From assembly GCF_001905725.1 (NCBI RefSeq), contig NZ_LIWB01000007.1, positions 62,001 to 126,000 on the forward strand: a DNA stretch of 64,000 nucleotides. The letters run 5' to 3'. A model generated the notes under the pieces. It searched no databases. It was not told where the DNA came from and worked only from the letters and a program-made list of their open reading frames with translations. Positions 26,639-34,845 of this stretch are shown in pieces (position 1 is the stretch's first letter; each line of letters starts with the position of its first letter). Source of the stretch: Streptomyces sp. CB02400. GTDB taxonomy: Bacteria > Actinomycetota > Actinomycetes > Streptomycetales > Streptomycetaceae. The position numbers were made by a program, and so were the translations under genes.

Positions 26639-26869
26639 ATGACGCCACGCGACCCGAAGGCCGAGATACGGGAACTCCTCTACGAACTCTGTGTCGACCT
26701 CGGCTTCTGCCTTCCGCCCCACGAGCAGCAGCGTCTGCAGGAGGCACCGCCCGCCGACGCGGACAGCTTCGCCGACGCCGTGTTCGCCGCCGAGGGAATG
26801 GACCCCGGCCGTCACACGCAACTGTGGCACCAGGTACGGGAACGGATCGACCGGCGCATGCACGGATGA
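26639..26869 (+). CDS. small conserved hypothetical protein
   Basis: 76 residues, starting MTPRDPKAEIRELLYELCVD. It is acidic and helical, with LPPHEQQRLQEAPPADADSF and a C-terminal WHQVRERIDRRMHG. There is no signal peptide, membrane helix or known motif. The ATG at 26639 is used; the longer frame upstream overlaps the DUF1152 promoter. It converges on the APC permease across a hairpin terminator. Confidence 0.65.
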   Translation: MTPRDPKAEIRELLYELCVDLGFCLPPHEQQRLQEAPPADADSFADAVFAAEGMDPGRHTQLWHQVRERIDRRMHG

Positions 26870-26906
26870 GGAAACCCTGGGCGGGCGGGCCGAGCCGACG
26901 AGGCCG

Positions 26907-26940
26907 CCTGCCTGGCCGGACAGCTCTCCGGCCAGGCAGG
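26907..26940. terminator. bidirectional hairpin terminator
   Basis: Perfect 14-bp arms CCTGCCTGGCCGGA and TCCGGCCAGGCAGG with a 6-nt loop CAGCTC, between the convergent small gene (ends 26869) and the APC permease (ends 27007). Confidence 0.8.
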
Positions 26941-27006
26941 TGGCGGACACTCGAAGGGACTCCGTACGCCCTGCGCGGCCACGGATGCCGCGCGGGGAAC
27001 GTCCTG

Positions 27007-28359
27007 TCAGTGCGAGGTCATGGCGGAGTCCTCGGAGTCGAGCCGGAGTTCGGGTGCGGGGCGGCGGAAGCCCTTGGTGATGACGGCGAGGTGGACGACG
27101 CCGATGGCGAGCCAGAGAAGTCCCAGTTCGGTCGCGGTGGAGCCGAGTTGGGTGATCAGGTAGACGTCGACGGCCGCGCCGGCCAGGGGGAGGATCAGGA
27201 AGCCGAGCGGTGAGGGACGTTTTCCGGAGCGCCATTGCCGTACGGCGTGGGCGATGACGCAGATGTTGACCAGGGTGAAACCGAGGAACGCGCCGAAGTT
27301 GATGAACGAGGTGGCGTCGGCCAGGGACAGGTTCATCGCCAACAGCGCGACCGCGGCCACGATGAGGATGTTCGGCACCGGGGTGAGCAGTTTGGCGTGC
27401 AGGCGTCCGAAGACGGGACGGGGAAGGACGTTGTCCCGGCCCATGACGAACATCAGGCGGCTGGTACTGGCCTGGATGGCCACGCAGGAGGCGAAGCCGC
27501 CGAGCATGGTGACGGTGTTCGCGACGTCGGCGAAGCCCTGGCCGCCGACGAGGGTGGAGACGGCGTAGCCGGCCGAGGACTCGTCGGCGAAGGCGCCGCC
27601 GGGGTGGGCCCACTGCATCACGAAGGAGAGCGCCACGAAGATCACGCCTCCTGCCAGTACGGTGAGGACGATGCCGCGCGGGATGGTCCGCCGGGGATCG
27701 TGGGCTTCCTCGCTGAGGGTGCTGACGGCGTCGAAGCCGAGGAAGGCGTAGGCGGCGACGGCCGCGGCCGCGGTGATCGCGGAGATGCTGGTGGAGCTGT
27801 TCCAGAGCGCGTGTCCGGCCGCCGCGGTCCCACCGTGGCCGAGGCCGTGGCGGACGCAGAGCACGGCCAGGACCAGCAGGCAGCCGGTGACGGCGATCAG
27901 CAGCGTCTTGTTGACCTTGTCGGCGACCTTGAGGCCGATGACGTTGACGGCGGTGGCCAGAACGATGTTGATCACCAGCCAGAGCCACTGCGGTACCGAC
28001 GGGTACTGCGCGTGCAGGTAGATCGACTGCACCAGGAAGGCCACCATGGGCAGGAACAGGTAGTCCAGGAGCATGGCCCAGCCGGCCAGGAAGCCGAACC
28101 GCGAGTCGAGCATGCGCCGCGCGTAGGTGTAGACGGACCCCGAGGACGGGATGATCCGGGCCATCTTGGCGTAGCTGAGGCCGGTCAGCAGCATCGCACC
28201 GGTCGCGACGAGGTACGCGGTGGGGGCGGCACCGCCGCTGGTCGCGGCGATGACGCCGAAGGTGGAGGTGACGACGGCCGGGGCCATGTAGGCGAGGCCG
28301 AACAGGACGATGGACAGGAGACCGAGGTTGCCTCTCATCCGGGTGGGCTGACCGGTCAT
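27007..28359 (-). CDS. APC-family amino-acid/polyamine permease
   Basis: 450-residue transporter with about 12 helices. The N-terminal block GLLSIVLFGLAYMAPAVVTS and the helix-1/2 loop, plus AAYAFLGFDAVSTLSEEAHD around residue 215, are characteristic of APC amino-acid permeases. The ATG at 28357-28359 overlaps the stop of the nitrilase (ATGA), so the two proteins are made together. The permease likely imports the amine or amide that the nitrilase-family enzyme acts on, under the TetR at 29355. Confidence 0.93.
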   Translation of the reverse strand: MTGQPTRMRGNLGLLSIVLFGLAYMAPAVVTSTFGVIAATSGGAAPTAYLVATGAMLLTGLSYAKMARIIPSSGSVYTYARRMLDSRFGFLAGWAMLLDYLFLPMVAFLVQSIYLHAQYPSVPQWLWLVINIVLATAVNVIGLKVADKVNKTLLIAVTGCLLVLAVLCVRHGLGHGGTAAAGHALWNSSTSISAITAAAAVAAYAFLGFDAVSTLSEEAHDPRRTIPRGIVLTVLAGGVIFVALSFVMQWAHPGGAFADESSAGYAVSTLVGGQGFADVANTVTMLGGFASCVAIQASTSRLMFVMGRDNVLPRPVFGRLHAKLLTPVPNILIVAAVALLAMNLSLADATSFINFGAFLGFTLVNICVIAHAVRQWRSGKRPSPLGFLILPLAGAAVDVYLITQLGSTATELGLLWLAIGVVHLAVITKGFRRPAPELRLDSEDSAMTSH

Positions 28360-29264
28360 GGTGTGCTCTCTGCGGGGACGGGGACGGAGCCTGGGCGGGT
28401 ACGGCCGCTCCAGGTGGCGGGGTCGATACGGCCCTGGTAGAGGGGCAGGGCGAGCGGCCTGTCGTCGGGCCGGAACTGCTGCCAGGGGCGGTTCAGGGCC
28501 GCGGTGCCGAACTGCCGGATGTTACTCACCTCGTCGAGGTCGACGACATCGGTGAGGGACGTGTCGCCGTCGCCCGGAGCCTGGGTGCGGACGGTGCCGG
28601 AGGGGTCGACCAGCAGGCTGCGCCCGGTGCCCACGGGGGCGGCGCAGTTCACACTGGCGGTGAAGACCTGGTTGACGATGGAGTTGGCCCGGGCGAGGAC
28701 GATTTCCTGGGCCCGGTCGCTGGTGCCGGTCTCGACGAAGTTGAGCACCAGTTCCGCCCCCATCCACGCGAGGTGGCGGGTCGTCTCGGGAAACCACGCG
28801 TCGTAGCAGATCGACAGGCCGATACGGCCGACGCCGGGCATGTCGAAGACGGTGAACCCGTCGCCGGGGACCGTGGTCTCGTAGGGCCGCCAGGGGAAGA
28901 TCTTGCGGTAGGTGGCGACGCGCTCGCCGCGCGGGGAGTACACCACGGCGGTGTTGTGGACACGGCCGTCGTCACCGCGTTCGTAGACGCTGCCCGGGGC
29001 CAGCCACACCCCGAGATCGGCGGCGATCCGCGCGAGCGCGGTGTCACGAGGGCCGTCCAGCGGTTCGGCGGTGGCCTCCGGCAGGTCCGCGGGATCCAGC
29101 GGGGAGCCGCTCGGGGCGCCGCACAGGTGCAGCTCGGGATAGACGACCAGCGGCTGCGCGGGCAGGCCCCGCGTGCGTCGGGCGACATCGGCGGCGAAGC
29201 CGTCCAGGTCGTCGGCGGGACGCCGGGCGGCCTGGGCCATAACAAGGGGAAGGGGACGCGACAT
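28356..29264 (-). CDS. carbon-nitrogen hydrolase (nitrilase superfamily)
   Basis: 302-residue amidase/nitrilase-family enzyme. The catalytic triad is complete: Glu44 (VYPELHL), Lys121 (TYRKIFPW) and Cys153 (GLSICYDAWFPE). It hydrolyses amides, nitriles or carbamoyl compounds in the cytoplasm; the exact substrate is unclear. It is the first gene of a two-gene operon with the overlapping APC permease, suggesting uptake and breakdown of an amine or amide. The operon faces a TetR regulator over AT-rich direct repeats at 29288-29314. Confidence 0.92.
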   Translation of the reverse strand: MSRPLPLVMAQAARRPADDLDGFAADVARRTRGLPAQPLVVYPELHLCGAPSGSPLDPADLPEATAEPLDGPRDTALARIAADLGVWLAPGSVYERGDDGRVHNTAVVYSPRGERVATYRKIFPWRPYETTVPGDGFTVFDMPGVGRIGLSICYDAWFPETTRHLAWMGAELVLNFVETGTSDRAQEIVLARANSIVNQVFTASVNCAAPVGTGRSLLVDPSGTVRTQAPGDGDTSLTDVVDLDEVSNIRQFGTAALNRPWQQFRPDDRPLALPLYQGRIDPATWSGRTRPGSVPVPAESTP

Positions 29265-29287
29265 GGAGCACCAGGTGTGTGAGCGGA

Positions 29288-29314
29288 TTAGTTAAACGAA
29301 ATTTAGTTAACGAA
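29288..29314. promoter_or_regulatory. tandem AT-rich operator, TTAGTTAA repeats
   Basis: Two direct copies, TTAGTTAAACGAA (29288-29300) and TTAGTTAACGAA (29303-29314), between the nitrilase operon and its divergent TetR. They stand out sharply as AT-rich in this GC-rich region and probably include promoter and TetR-binding bases. Confidence 0.65.
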
Positions 29315-29354
29315 TCCACCGAGGGTCAATGGGCCTGCTCCGGAAAAGGGGACC

Positions 29355-29978
29355 GTGTGTGCGAGCATGTGGACCATGCCCCGACCGAGGAACCAGGCGG
29401 AACGGCGTGCCCAGCTGATCGACGCGGCCGCACGGGCCGTCATCAGCACAGGGGCGACCGCCCTCAAGCTGCGGGACGTGGCCGCGGAAGCGCAAGTCAC
29501 TCCGGCCTCCGTGCTCTATTACTACTCCGACCTGCAGGAACTCTTCTCAGCGGTCTTCGAGCACGCTGCCGCGACCTACTTCGACACCCGCAAAGAGGCG
29601 ATCACGGCGGCCGAGGGGCCGGTGGAACAGCTGCGGGCGTGCATCCGCAGCGGAGTGCCGTGGCCGGGGGCGGGCGAGCAGAGCACCCGGCTGCTGTTCG
29701 AACTCTTCCCCGTCGCCCTGCGCAACGAGGCGGTCGGCCGGGCACACCAGGTCTTCGTCGACCAGCAGACCGACCTGTACCGCCAGGTCCTCGCGCACGG
29801 CGAGGACGACGGGCACTTCACGCTCACCGCCGCCCCCCGCGCGCTGGGCAGGTCCTTCGTCGCCCTGGAGGACGGCTACGCCATGGATCTGCTGATCGGC
29901 ACCGCGACGGCAGCCGAGATCGAAACACGGCTCCTGGCCCACGCCCGCACGGTGACCGGCAACCCCGCCTTCGCCTGA
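29355..29978 (+). CDS. TetR-family transcriptional regulator
   Basis: 207-residue repressor. The helix-turn-helix covers about residues 20-65: AQLIDAAARAVISTGATALK, then DVAAEAQVTPASVLYYYSDL. The C-terminal ligand domain resembles the BetI-like group. The GTG at 29355 follows AAGGGGA; ATG at 29376 (MPRPRNQAERR) is the better protein start but has no ribosome site. It is divergent from the nitrilase/APC operon, which it most likely represses. Confidence 0.9.
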   Translation: MCASMWTMPRPRNQAERRAQLIDAAARAVISTGATALKLRDVAAEAQVTPASVLYYYSDLQELFSAVFEHAAATYFDTRKEAITAAEGPVEQLRACIRSGVPWPGAGEQSTRLLFELFPVALRNEAVGRAHQVFVDQQTDLYRQVLAHGEDDGHFTLTAAPRALGRSFVALEDGYAMDLLIGTATAAEIETRLLAHARTVTGNPAFA

Positions 29979-30284
29979 CCCCCGGCCGCCCGCCACACCC
30001 GCTGACGGCGTGCCTCTTCCCGCACCCACACGGCGGTGACGCTCCCGCAGGCGTACGCGGCGGCACACACCTGCCGAGGTGCGGGGACCCGGGGCGGCAT
30101 GATGAGGAAAGCGCTGCGGCAAGGGCCGGCCGCCGGTACGGCCGGGGTGCCGGTGATGACTCCGGGCGAGAAGGCAGAGCAACGGCTCACCGGTCACCCC
30201 GGCTTCCGTGTGCCCGCACGAGGACATCGGCGGGCCAGGAGGTGAGACCCGCCTGACCGTCCCGGTCGACCGGGCTTCCTCAAC
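29979..30284. other. intergenic region, nothing recognised
   Basis: 306 bp between the TetR gene and the lipoprotein stop. A 69-codon frame at 30036-30245 lacks family similarity and a ribosome site. No hairpin or repeat stands out. Confidence 0.5.
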
Positions 30285-31154
30285 TCAGCCCTGCTGCCGG
30301 CTCTGCTGGAGCGCCTTGTCCGTCATGTCGGCCACCTGTCCGGCTGGCGGGGCCTCGGCATCGACCTCGGTGCCGAAGTCCGAGAACTCCATCACGGTGC
30401 TCATCTTGAGCTGTTGCGGCGCCGCGCCGCTGTCCGGCTTCGCGGAGGCGGAAGCCGGGGCCTTGACGGTCATGTCCATCTGCTGGCGACGCAGCCGCCC
30501 CTCGTCGTCGAGCCAGACCTGCATCGGCAGCGTCGGGCCGATCTGCTCGCGCATCCGATCACCGCCCGGCAGCTCGGTCACGTCCACCGAGACCCGGTAG
30601 TGGGTGGTGTTGACGCCGCCGACCTTCTCGGTGCCGACCTCCGTGACGTCCTTGTCGGTGATCGCCTTGGCATAGGCCGCGGTCTGGGCCGGGTCACCGA
30701 TCCGCTGGTTGTTCACGCCCTGCCGGGCGGCGGCCTTCTGCAGGTCGATCTTGATCCAGGGCTTGCCGCCCGAAGCGTTCCGGCCCTGGGCCTTCTGGTA
30801 CAGGACCTCGTCGACCACGCGTTGCTCGATGCTCTCGCCCTGCGCGGTGATGGTCATGACGCTGTCGCCCTCGGCCAGATCGATGACGCCTTTACCGTCC
30901 GACGTGATCGTCCTGCCCTCCGCGGTGAGCTTCATCCCGATCGTCATCCGAGCCGACTCGGCTTCGGCCGTCTTCTCGTAGGCCGTTCGCACCGCTGTCG
31001 TGCCCTGGTCCTGGCCCCCGTCGCTCCTGCCGGCGCTCGACGACGCGCCGTCCTTCGCACCCGTCGATCCACTGTCGTCCCCGCACCCCGTCAGAACACT
31101 CCCCATGACCGCGGCGACCGTGATCGCGGCGACCTTCGTCCCCCTGCGACTCAT
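30285..31154 (-). CDS. LolA/LppX-like lipoprotein
   Basis: 289-residue lipoprotein. The signal peptide ends in the lipobox VLTGCGDD, so the cysteine is lipidated and the protein sits on the outer face of the membrane. A serine/glycine linker (STGAKDGASSSAGRSDGG) precedes a beta-rich domain with MTIGMKLTAEGRTITSDGKG and TTHYRVSVDVTELPGG, resembling LppX/LprG-type hydrophobic-ligand carriers. The ATG at 31152-31154 is chosen (TGGGGAT before it), with ATG 31164 as the alternative. Confidence 0.85.
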   Translation of the reverse strand: MSRRGTKVAAITVAAVMGSVLTGCGDDSGSTGAKDGASSSAGRSDGGQDQGTTAVRTAYEKTAEAESARMTIGMKLTAEGRTITSDGKGVIDLAEGDSVMTITAQGESIEQRVVDEVLYQKAQGRNASGGKPWIKIDLQKAAARQGVNNQRIGDPAQTAAYAKAITDKDVTEVGTEKVGGVNTTHYRVSVDVTELPGGDRMREQIGPTLPMQVWLDDEGRLRRQQMDMTVKAPASASAKPDSGAAPQQLKMSTVMEFSDFGTEVDAEAPPAGQVADMTDKALQQSRQQG

Positions 31155-31372
31155 GTGAATCCCCATCTCCTCGACGACTACCGCCCGTTCACCGAACGAC
31201 GGCGAACCGGCGACCCGTGTGCCCCTCAGAGAAGCGTGAAAACGCCCTTTTCCGGCGGGGGTCGGAGACGCGGGGCTTGATGCGAACGAGTCACGCCAAC
31301 CGCACACGAGTCAGTTAGGAGAAGCGATCCGGGGACACACGTACGGCGAACCGACTGCAAGGAGAGTCTGTG

Positions 31373-31669
31373 ATGGGCATCATCGCGTGGATAGTCATCG
31401 GCCTGCTCGCCGGAGCCATCGCCAAGGCGCTCATGCCGGGCAAGGACCCGGGCGGAATCATCGTCACCATGCTCATCGGTATCGCCGGAGGGCTCCTCGG
31501 AGGGTTCCTCGGCAAGGTGATCTTCGGGGTCGACTCGATCGACGGTTTCTTCGAGCTGTCCACCTGGATCGCGGCCATCGTCGGATCCGTCATTCTGCTG
31601 GCGCTGTACCGGCTGTTCACCGGCCGCGGGCACGGGCGCGGCCATCGCCGCGGGCACGCCCACGCATAA
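31373..31669 (+). CDS. GlsB/YeaQ/YmgE-family stress membrane protein
   Basis: 98-residue membrane protein with three helices: MGIIAWIVIGLLAGAIAKAL, GGIIVTMLIGIAGGLLGGFL and TWIAAIVGSVILLALYRLF. This is the transglycosylase-associated-protein family induced by general stress. The C-terminus is unusually histidine- and arginine-rich (GRGHGRGHRRGHAHA) and could bind metal. AAGGAGAG precedes GTG-ATG; the ATG at 31373 is used. A strong hairpin lies 45 bp after the stop. Confidence 0.92.
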   Translation: MGIIAWIVIGLLAGAIAKALMPGKDPGGIIVTMLIGIAGGLLGGFLGKVIFGVDSIDGFFELSTWIAAIVGSVILLALYRLFTGRGHGRGHRRGHAHA

Positions 31670-31713
31670 CGGCCCGACGGCCGACGCGGCCCGCGCAGGG
31701 CGAACCGATACGG

Positions 31714-31759
31714 CGTATGTGGGTGGCCCCCGTCCGAAGACGGGGGCCACCCACATACG
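31714..31759. terminator. strong bidirectional hairpin terminator
   Basis: 21-bp perfect arms (the inner part reads GTGGCCCCCGTC and GACGGGGGCCAC) around the stable tetraloop CGAA. It lies between the GlsB gene and the MBL hydrolase, which converge on it. Confidence 0.85.
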
Positions 31760-31780
31760 TCATGGCACGTTCCGGCGGGC

Positions 31781-32569
31781 TCAGGCGCGCTGAACCCAAT
31801 CCTTGTCCAGGCGGTCGGCCAGGCCGGCGGCGGTGAAGGCGGCCTCCAGTGCGTCGCGGCCCTCGGTGAAGTGGGCCCAGCCGTCGTGGTGGACGGGCAC
31901 GACGCGGCGGGCGCCGAGGATCCGGGCGGCTTCGGCTGCCTGGGCGCTGTCGAGGACGATCAGTCCGCCGTCGAAAAGCATGGGGAAGCGGGGAGCTCCG
32001 GCGAAGAGGACGGCGATGTCCAACGGGGCGAAACGCTCGGCGATTTCCTCGACCGCGTCGAGCGATGCGTTGTCGCCGCTGACGTAGACCGTGGGCAGGC
32101 CGTCCCCGGTGAGCACGAAGCCGACGACCTGGCCGGTGATCGGCTCGATCTCTTCGCGGGGGCCCGGACCGTGGATGGCGGGGACGCCGGTGACGGTGAC
32201 CGTGCCTCCGTCGGGCCGGTTCAGGTCGACCGACTCCCAGTCGGCCAATCCTCTGGCCGTGTCTCCCAGCCGCTGTCCACCGCCGGGGGTGGTGAGGGTG
32301 AGCGGGACGTCGGCGAGCATGGCGCGTCCGGAGGTGTCGAGGTTGTCGGCGTGCTCGTCGTGCGAGAGCAGGACCACGTCGACGGGGCCGAGTTCGGCGG
32401 GGGTCGCGCCGGAGGCGGTGGTCTTGGTCAGGGTCGGGCCCGGTGAGGGGTAGTCACCGGGGCCGTCGAAGGTCGGGTCGGTCAGAAAACGCAGCCCCCC
32501 GTACTCGAAGAGGGCGGTGGGACCGCCCAAGGTGCGGACCTGGATCTGCTCGGCGTCGTACTGGGGCAT
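31781..32569 (-). CDS. MBL-fold metallo-hydrolase (UlaG-like)
   Basis: 262-residue metallo-beta-lactamase-fold hydrolase. The metal-site motif is LLSHDEHADNLD, followed by VPAIHGPGP and VYVSGDNASLD carrying later ligands. The end VVPVHHDGWAHFTEG resembles the UlaG/L-ascorbate-6-phosphate lactonase-like group. Substrate unknown; cytoplasmic. It is divergent from the CGNR regulator at 32666 across an 11-bp inverted repeat, so it is probably that regulator's target. Confidence 0.9.
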   Translation of the reverse strand: MPQYDAEQIQVRTLGGPTALFEYGGLRFLTDPTFDGPGDYPSPGPTLTKTTASGATPAELGPVDVVLLSHDEHADNLDTSGRAMLADVPLTLTTPGGGQRLGDTARGLADWESVDLNRPDGGTVTVTGVPAIHGPGPREEIEPITGQVVGFVLTGDGLPTVYVSGDNASLDAVEEIAERFAPLDIAVLFAGAPRFPMLFDGGLIVLDSAQAAEAARILGARRVVPVHHDGWAHFTEGRDALEAAFTAAGLADRLDKDWVQRA

Positions 32570-32605
32570 GCGGATCGCTCCTGGAGGGTCACGGATACAA
32601 GGCCA

Positions 32606-32644
32606 TTTTTCCGTGACTCACGATAGGGAGACATCACGGAAAAA
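32606..32644. promoter_or_regulatory. inverted-repeat operator between MBL hydrolase and CGNR gene
   Basis: Perfect 11-bp arms TTTTTCCGTGA and TCACGGAAAAA with 17 bp between them. A third half-site, TCACGGAT, lies at about 32589. The spacing of the arms, about three helical turns between centres, fits binding by a dimer or by two dimers. Confidence 0.65.
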
Positions 32645-32665
32645 CGCAAGCGTTACCATGAGTGC

Positions 32666-33262
32666 GTGGAAGAGAACGTGGTCGCCGACATCGCACCCAC
32701 CGCGCTGCCCCCGGCTCCGGGCGCCGACCGGTACCGGTCGCTCGACTTCGCCGACACCACCGCGGCCCTCCCCGCCGACCAGCGTTACGACCTGCTCGCC
32801 GCCCCCGAATCCGCCATGCGCTGGCTCGCCGCCCACGACCTGACCGCCCCGGACGTCAAGCTGTACGAGGTGTGCGCACAGCGGATGCGTACGCTGCGCG
32901 GTCATGTGCGGGCCCTGTTCGCCGCCCGCGTCGACGGCACCGTCCCGCCCGAGCAGTCCCTGCGGGCCGTCAACGAGGCACTCACCGCTGTGCCCACCGC
33001 TCCCCTGCTCGCCTGGGACGGAGCACAGGGACCGCGCCGCGTCCAGGCGCACCCCACCGACCAGGCCGTCGGCCACGCGCTGGCGACCCTCGCCGCCGAC
33101 GCCGCCGACCTGCTCACCGGCCGGGACGCCGACCTGCTCGCGGCCTGCGGTTCCACACCCTGCGACCGCTTCCTCGTCCGCACTCACGGGCGGCGCCACT
33201 GGTGCTCCACCCGCTGCGGCGACCGCGCCCGCGCCGCCCGCGCCCGGCGAACCTCGGAGTGA
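32666..33262 (+). CDS. CGNR zinc-finger domain protein (ABATE family)
   Basis: 198-residue probable DNA-binding regulator. The N-terminal ABATE-like domain covers about residues 20-140. The C-terminal zinc finger has C161, C166, C180 and C184 in CGSTPCDRFLVRTHGRRHWC and CSTRCGDRARAARARR; the name-giving CGNR is CGDR here. GTG start at 32666. It is divergent from the MBL hydrolase and likely controls it and itself through the inverted repeat at 32606-32644. Confidence 0.88.
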   Translation: MEENVVADIAPTALPPAPGADRYRSLDFADTTAALPADQRYDLLAAPESAMRWLAAHDLTAPDVKLYEVCAQRMRTLRGHVRALFAARVDGTVPPEQSLRAVNEALTAVPTAPLLAWDGAQGPRRVQAHPTDQAVGHALATLAADAADLLTGRDADLLAACGSTPCDRFLVRTHGRRHWCSTRCGDRARAARARRTSE

Positions 33263-33370
33263 CCGGCGACGCCCCCACCCGCCGTCACCGCGAACGCGAG
33301 GCCGAGCGCTTCCCGGCCTGCGCCTCCTATTCGGTTGCCGCAGGCCGACCCGGTCGGATAGGAAGCCTGC

Positions 33371-33913
33371 ATGCTGAAGGGTGACAAGGTCGGGCTCAGG
33401 GCCCGGCACGAGGACGACATCCCGGTCCTGCGGGCCGAGCTCTACGACGACGTGGTCAACGCCTCGCGGGCCGAGGGCGGGCCGTGGCGGCCGATCACAC
33501 CCGGCTCCAAGGATCCGCGGCTCGTGGTGGACGACACGAAGGAGGGGTCCGTCCCGTTCTCCGTGGTGGAACTGGCCGGCGGCACGCTGGTCGGCACCGC
33601 GACGCTGTGGGGCATCGACAACCACAACCGGTCCGCGCACATCGGGCTGGGGCTGCTGCCGTCCTCCCGCGGCAAGGGCTACGGCACCGACGTGGTCGCG
33701 GTGCTGTGCCACTACGGTTTCGTCGTCCGCGGCCTGCAACGGCTGCAGATCGAGACGCTGTCGGACAACACCGCGATGCTGCGCTCCGCCGAGCGCAACG
33801 GCTTCGTCCGCGAGGGCGTGCTGCGCTCCTCGGCCTGGGTGATGGGCGAGTTCCTGGACGAGGTGCTGCTCGGACTCCTCGCCCAGGACTGGAGGCGGGG
33901 CTCGAAGGGTTAG
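33371..33913 (+). CDS. GNAT N-acetyltransferase (RimJ/RimL-like)
   Basis: 180-residue acetyl-CoA-dependent acyltransferase. The acetyl-CoA loop is LGLLPSSRGKGYGTDVVAVL. NTAMLRSAERNGFVREGVLR is the helix-4/strand-7 block typical of RimJ/RimL-type enzymes that acetylate protein N-termini or antibiotics. The substrate is unknown. It starts at ATG 33371 after TAGGAAG and is a single gene. Confidence 0.92.
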   Translation: MLKGDKVGLRARHEDDIPVLRAELYDDVVNASRAEGGPWRPITPGSKDPRLVVDDTKEGSVPFSVVELAGGTLVGTATLWGIDNHNRSAHIGLGLLPSSRGKGYGTDVVAVLCHYGFVVRGLQRLQIETLSDNTAMLRSAERNGFVREGVLRSSAWVMGEFLDEVLLGLLAQDWRRGSKG

Positions 33914-34188
33914 GCTGCCGCCCGACGGTCAAGGGCCCGGGCCGGGCCGGCGACGGCCTGGGCCGGAGGCAGGAGGAGTGCGACCGCGTGGTGGGGATGA
34001 TCCTGCCTGCGAGCTCCCCGGAGACCGGGCCGGCAACCGGTACCGCGGCGCGGGTGTACTGCCGCAGGCTCGTGCGGTGGTGCTCGTCGGCGCGCACCGG
34101 TGAGCACCACGCGCCGATCCGTGACCAGGCTGCTGTCGCTCAAGGGCAGCGGGCCCAGAAGTCCGGTGACGACGTCCACCGCGAGCAG

Positions 34189-34335
34189 AGCCTCTTCAGC
34201 TACAACGGCCTGCGCGAGGTGATAGTGCTCGCCGCCCGGGGGAAGGTACGACTGCGCACCAGCACGTATTCCCTCGACCGATCCCAGGACGTCCTGAACG
34301 ACCTGGCCGCCGGACGGGCGATCCTCGTCCCCCGA
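34189..34335 (+). pseudogene. zinc-type alcohol dehydrogenase C-terminal remnant
   Basis: The frame reads SLFSYNGLREVIVLAARGKV followed by STYSLDRSQDVLNDLAAGRA and ILVP, the closing segment of medium-chain zinc alcohol dehydrogenases. Nothing of the zinc or Rossmann domains precedes it; 33914-34188 shows no recognisable gene. The frame runs without a stop into the monooxygenase gene, but that gene has its own ATG and ribosome site. Confidence 0.6.
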
Positions 34336-34365
34336 CCGGTCACCACGACATCCCCCAGGAGAGTC

Positions 34366-34698
34366 ATGATCTTCATCACCGCCAGGTTCCGCGTCCTGCC
34401 CGAGCACGCCGACGCGTGGCCCGAGATCACCCGTGAGTTCACCGAGGCGACCCGCGACGAGCCGGGATGTCTGTGGTTCGACTGGTCCCGCAGCGTCGAC
34501 GACCCGACCGAGTACGTACTGATCGAGGCATTCCGGGACGACGAGGCCGGAGCCGCGCACGTGCAGTCCGAGCACTTCACCACCGCACGCACGACGCTGC
34601 CGCCCCACCTCGTGGAGACGCCGCGCATCGTCAACGTGACGATTCCGCAGGACGACTGGTCCCTCCTCGGGGAGATGGCCGTCCCGGACGAGAGCTGA
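34366..34698 (+). CDS. antibiotic biosynthesis monooxygenase (ABM)-domain protein, putative quinol monooxygenase
   Basis: 110-residue ferredoxin-like-fold protein of the YgiN/ABM family. It begins MIFITARFRVLPEHADAWPE, has CLWFDWSRSVDDPTEYVLIE in the middle and ends with the conserved histidine region FTTARTTLPPHLVETP. Members oxidise quinols or act as cofactor-free monooxygenases or heme-degrading proteins. ATG 34366 follows AGGAGAG. An alcohol-dehydrogenase remnant lies immediately upstream and an IS481-type element downstream. Confidence 0.87.
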   Translation: MIFITARFRVLPEHADAWPEITREFTEATRDEPGCLWFDWSRSVDDPTEYVLIEAFRDDEAGAAHVQSEHFTTARTTLPPHLVETPRIVNVTIPQDDWSLLGEMAVPDES

Positions 34699-34845
34699 TC
34701 GCCCTCTCGAACCGGCGGGGCGTCGCCCGCGGCACCGCGTGCGCGCCTGCCAGGTACGGTTCGGTACCAAACGCTTGACCGCTCCGACCGAGGGGGCCGC
34801 ACATGGCCGGTGCCCCGGGCACGGCTGTCGGCCGGCTGTGGTGTC

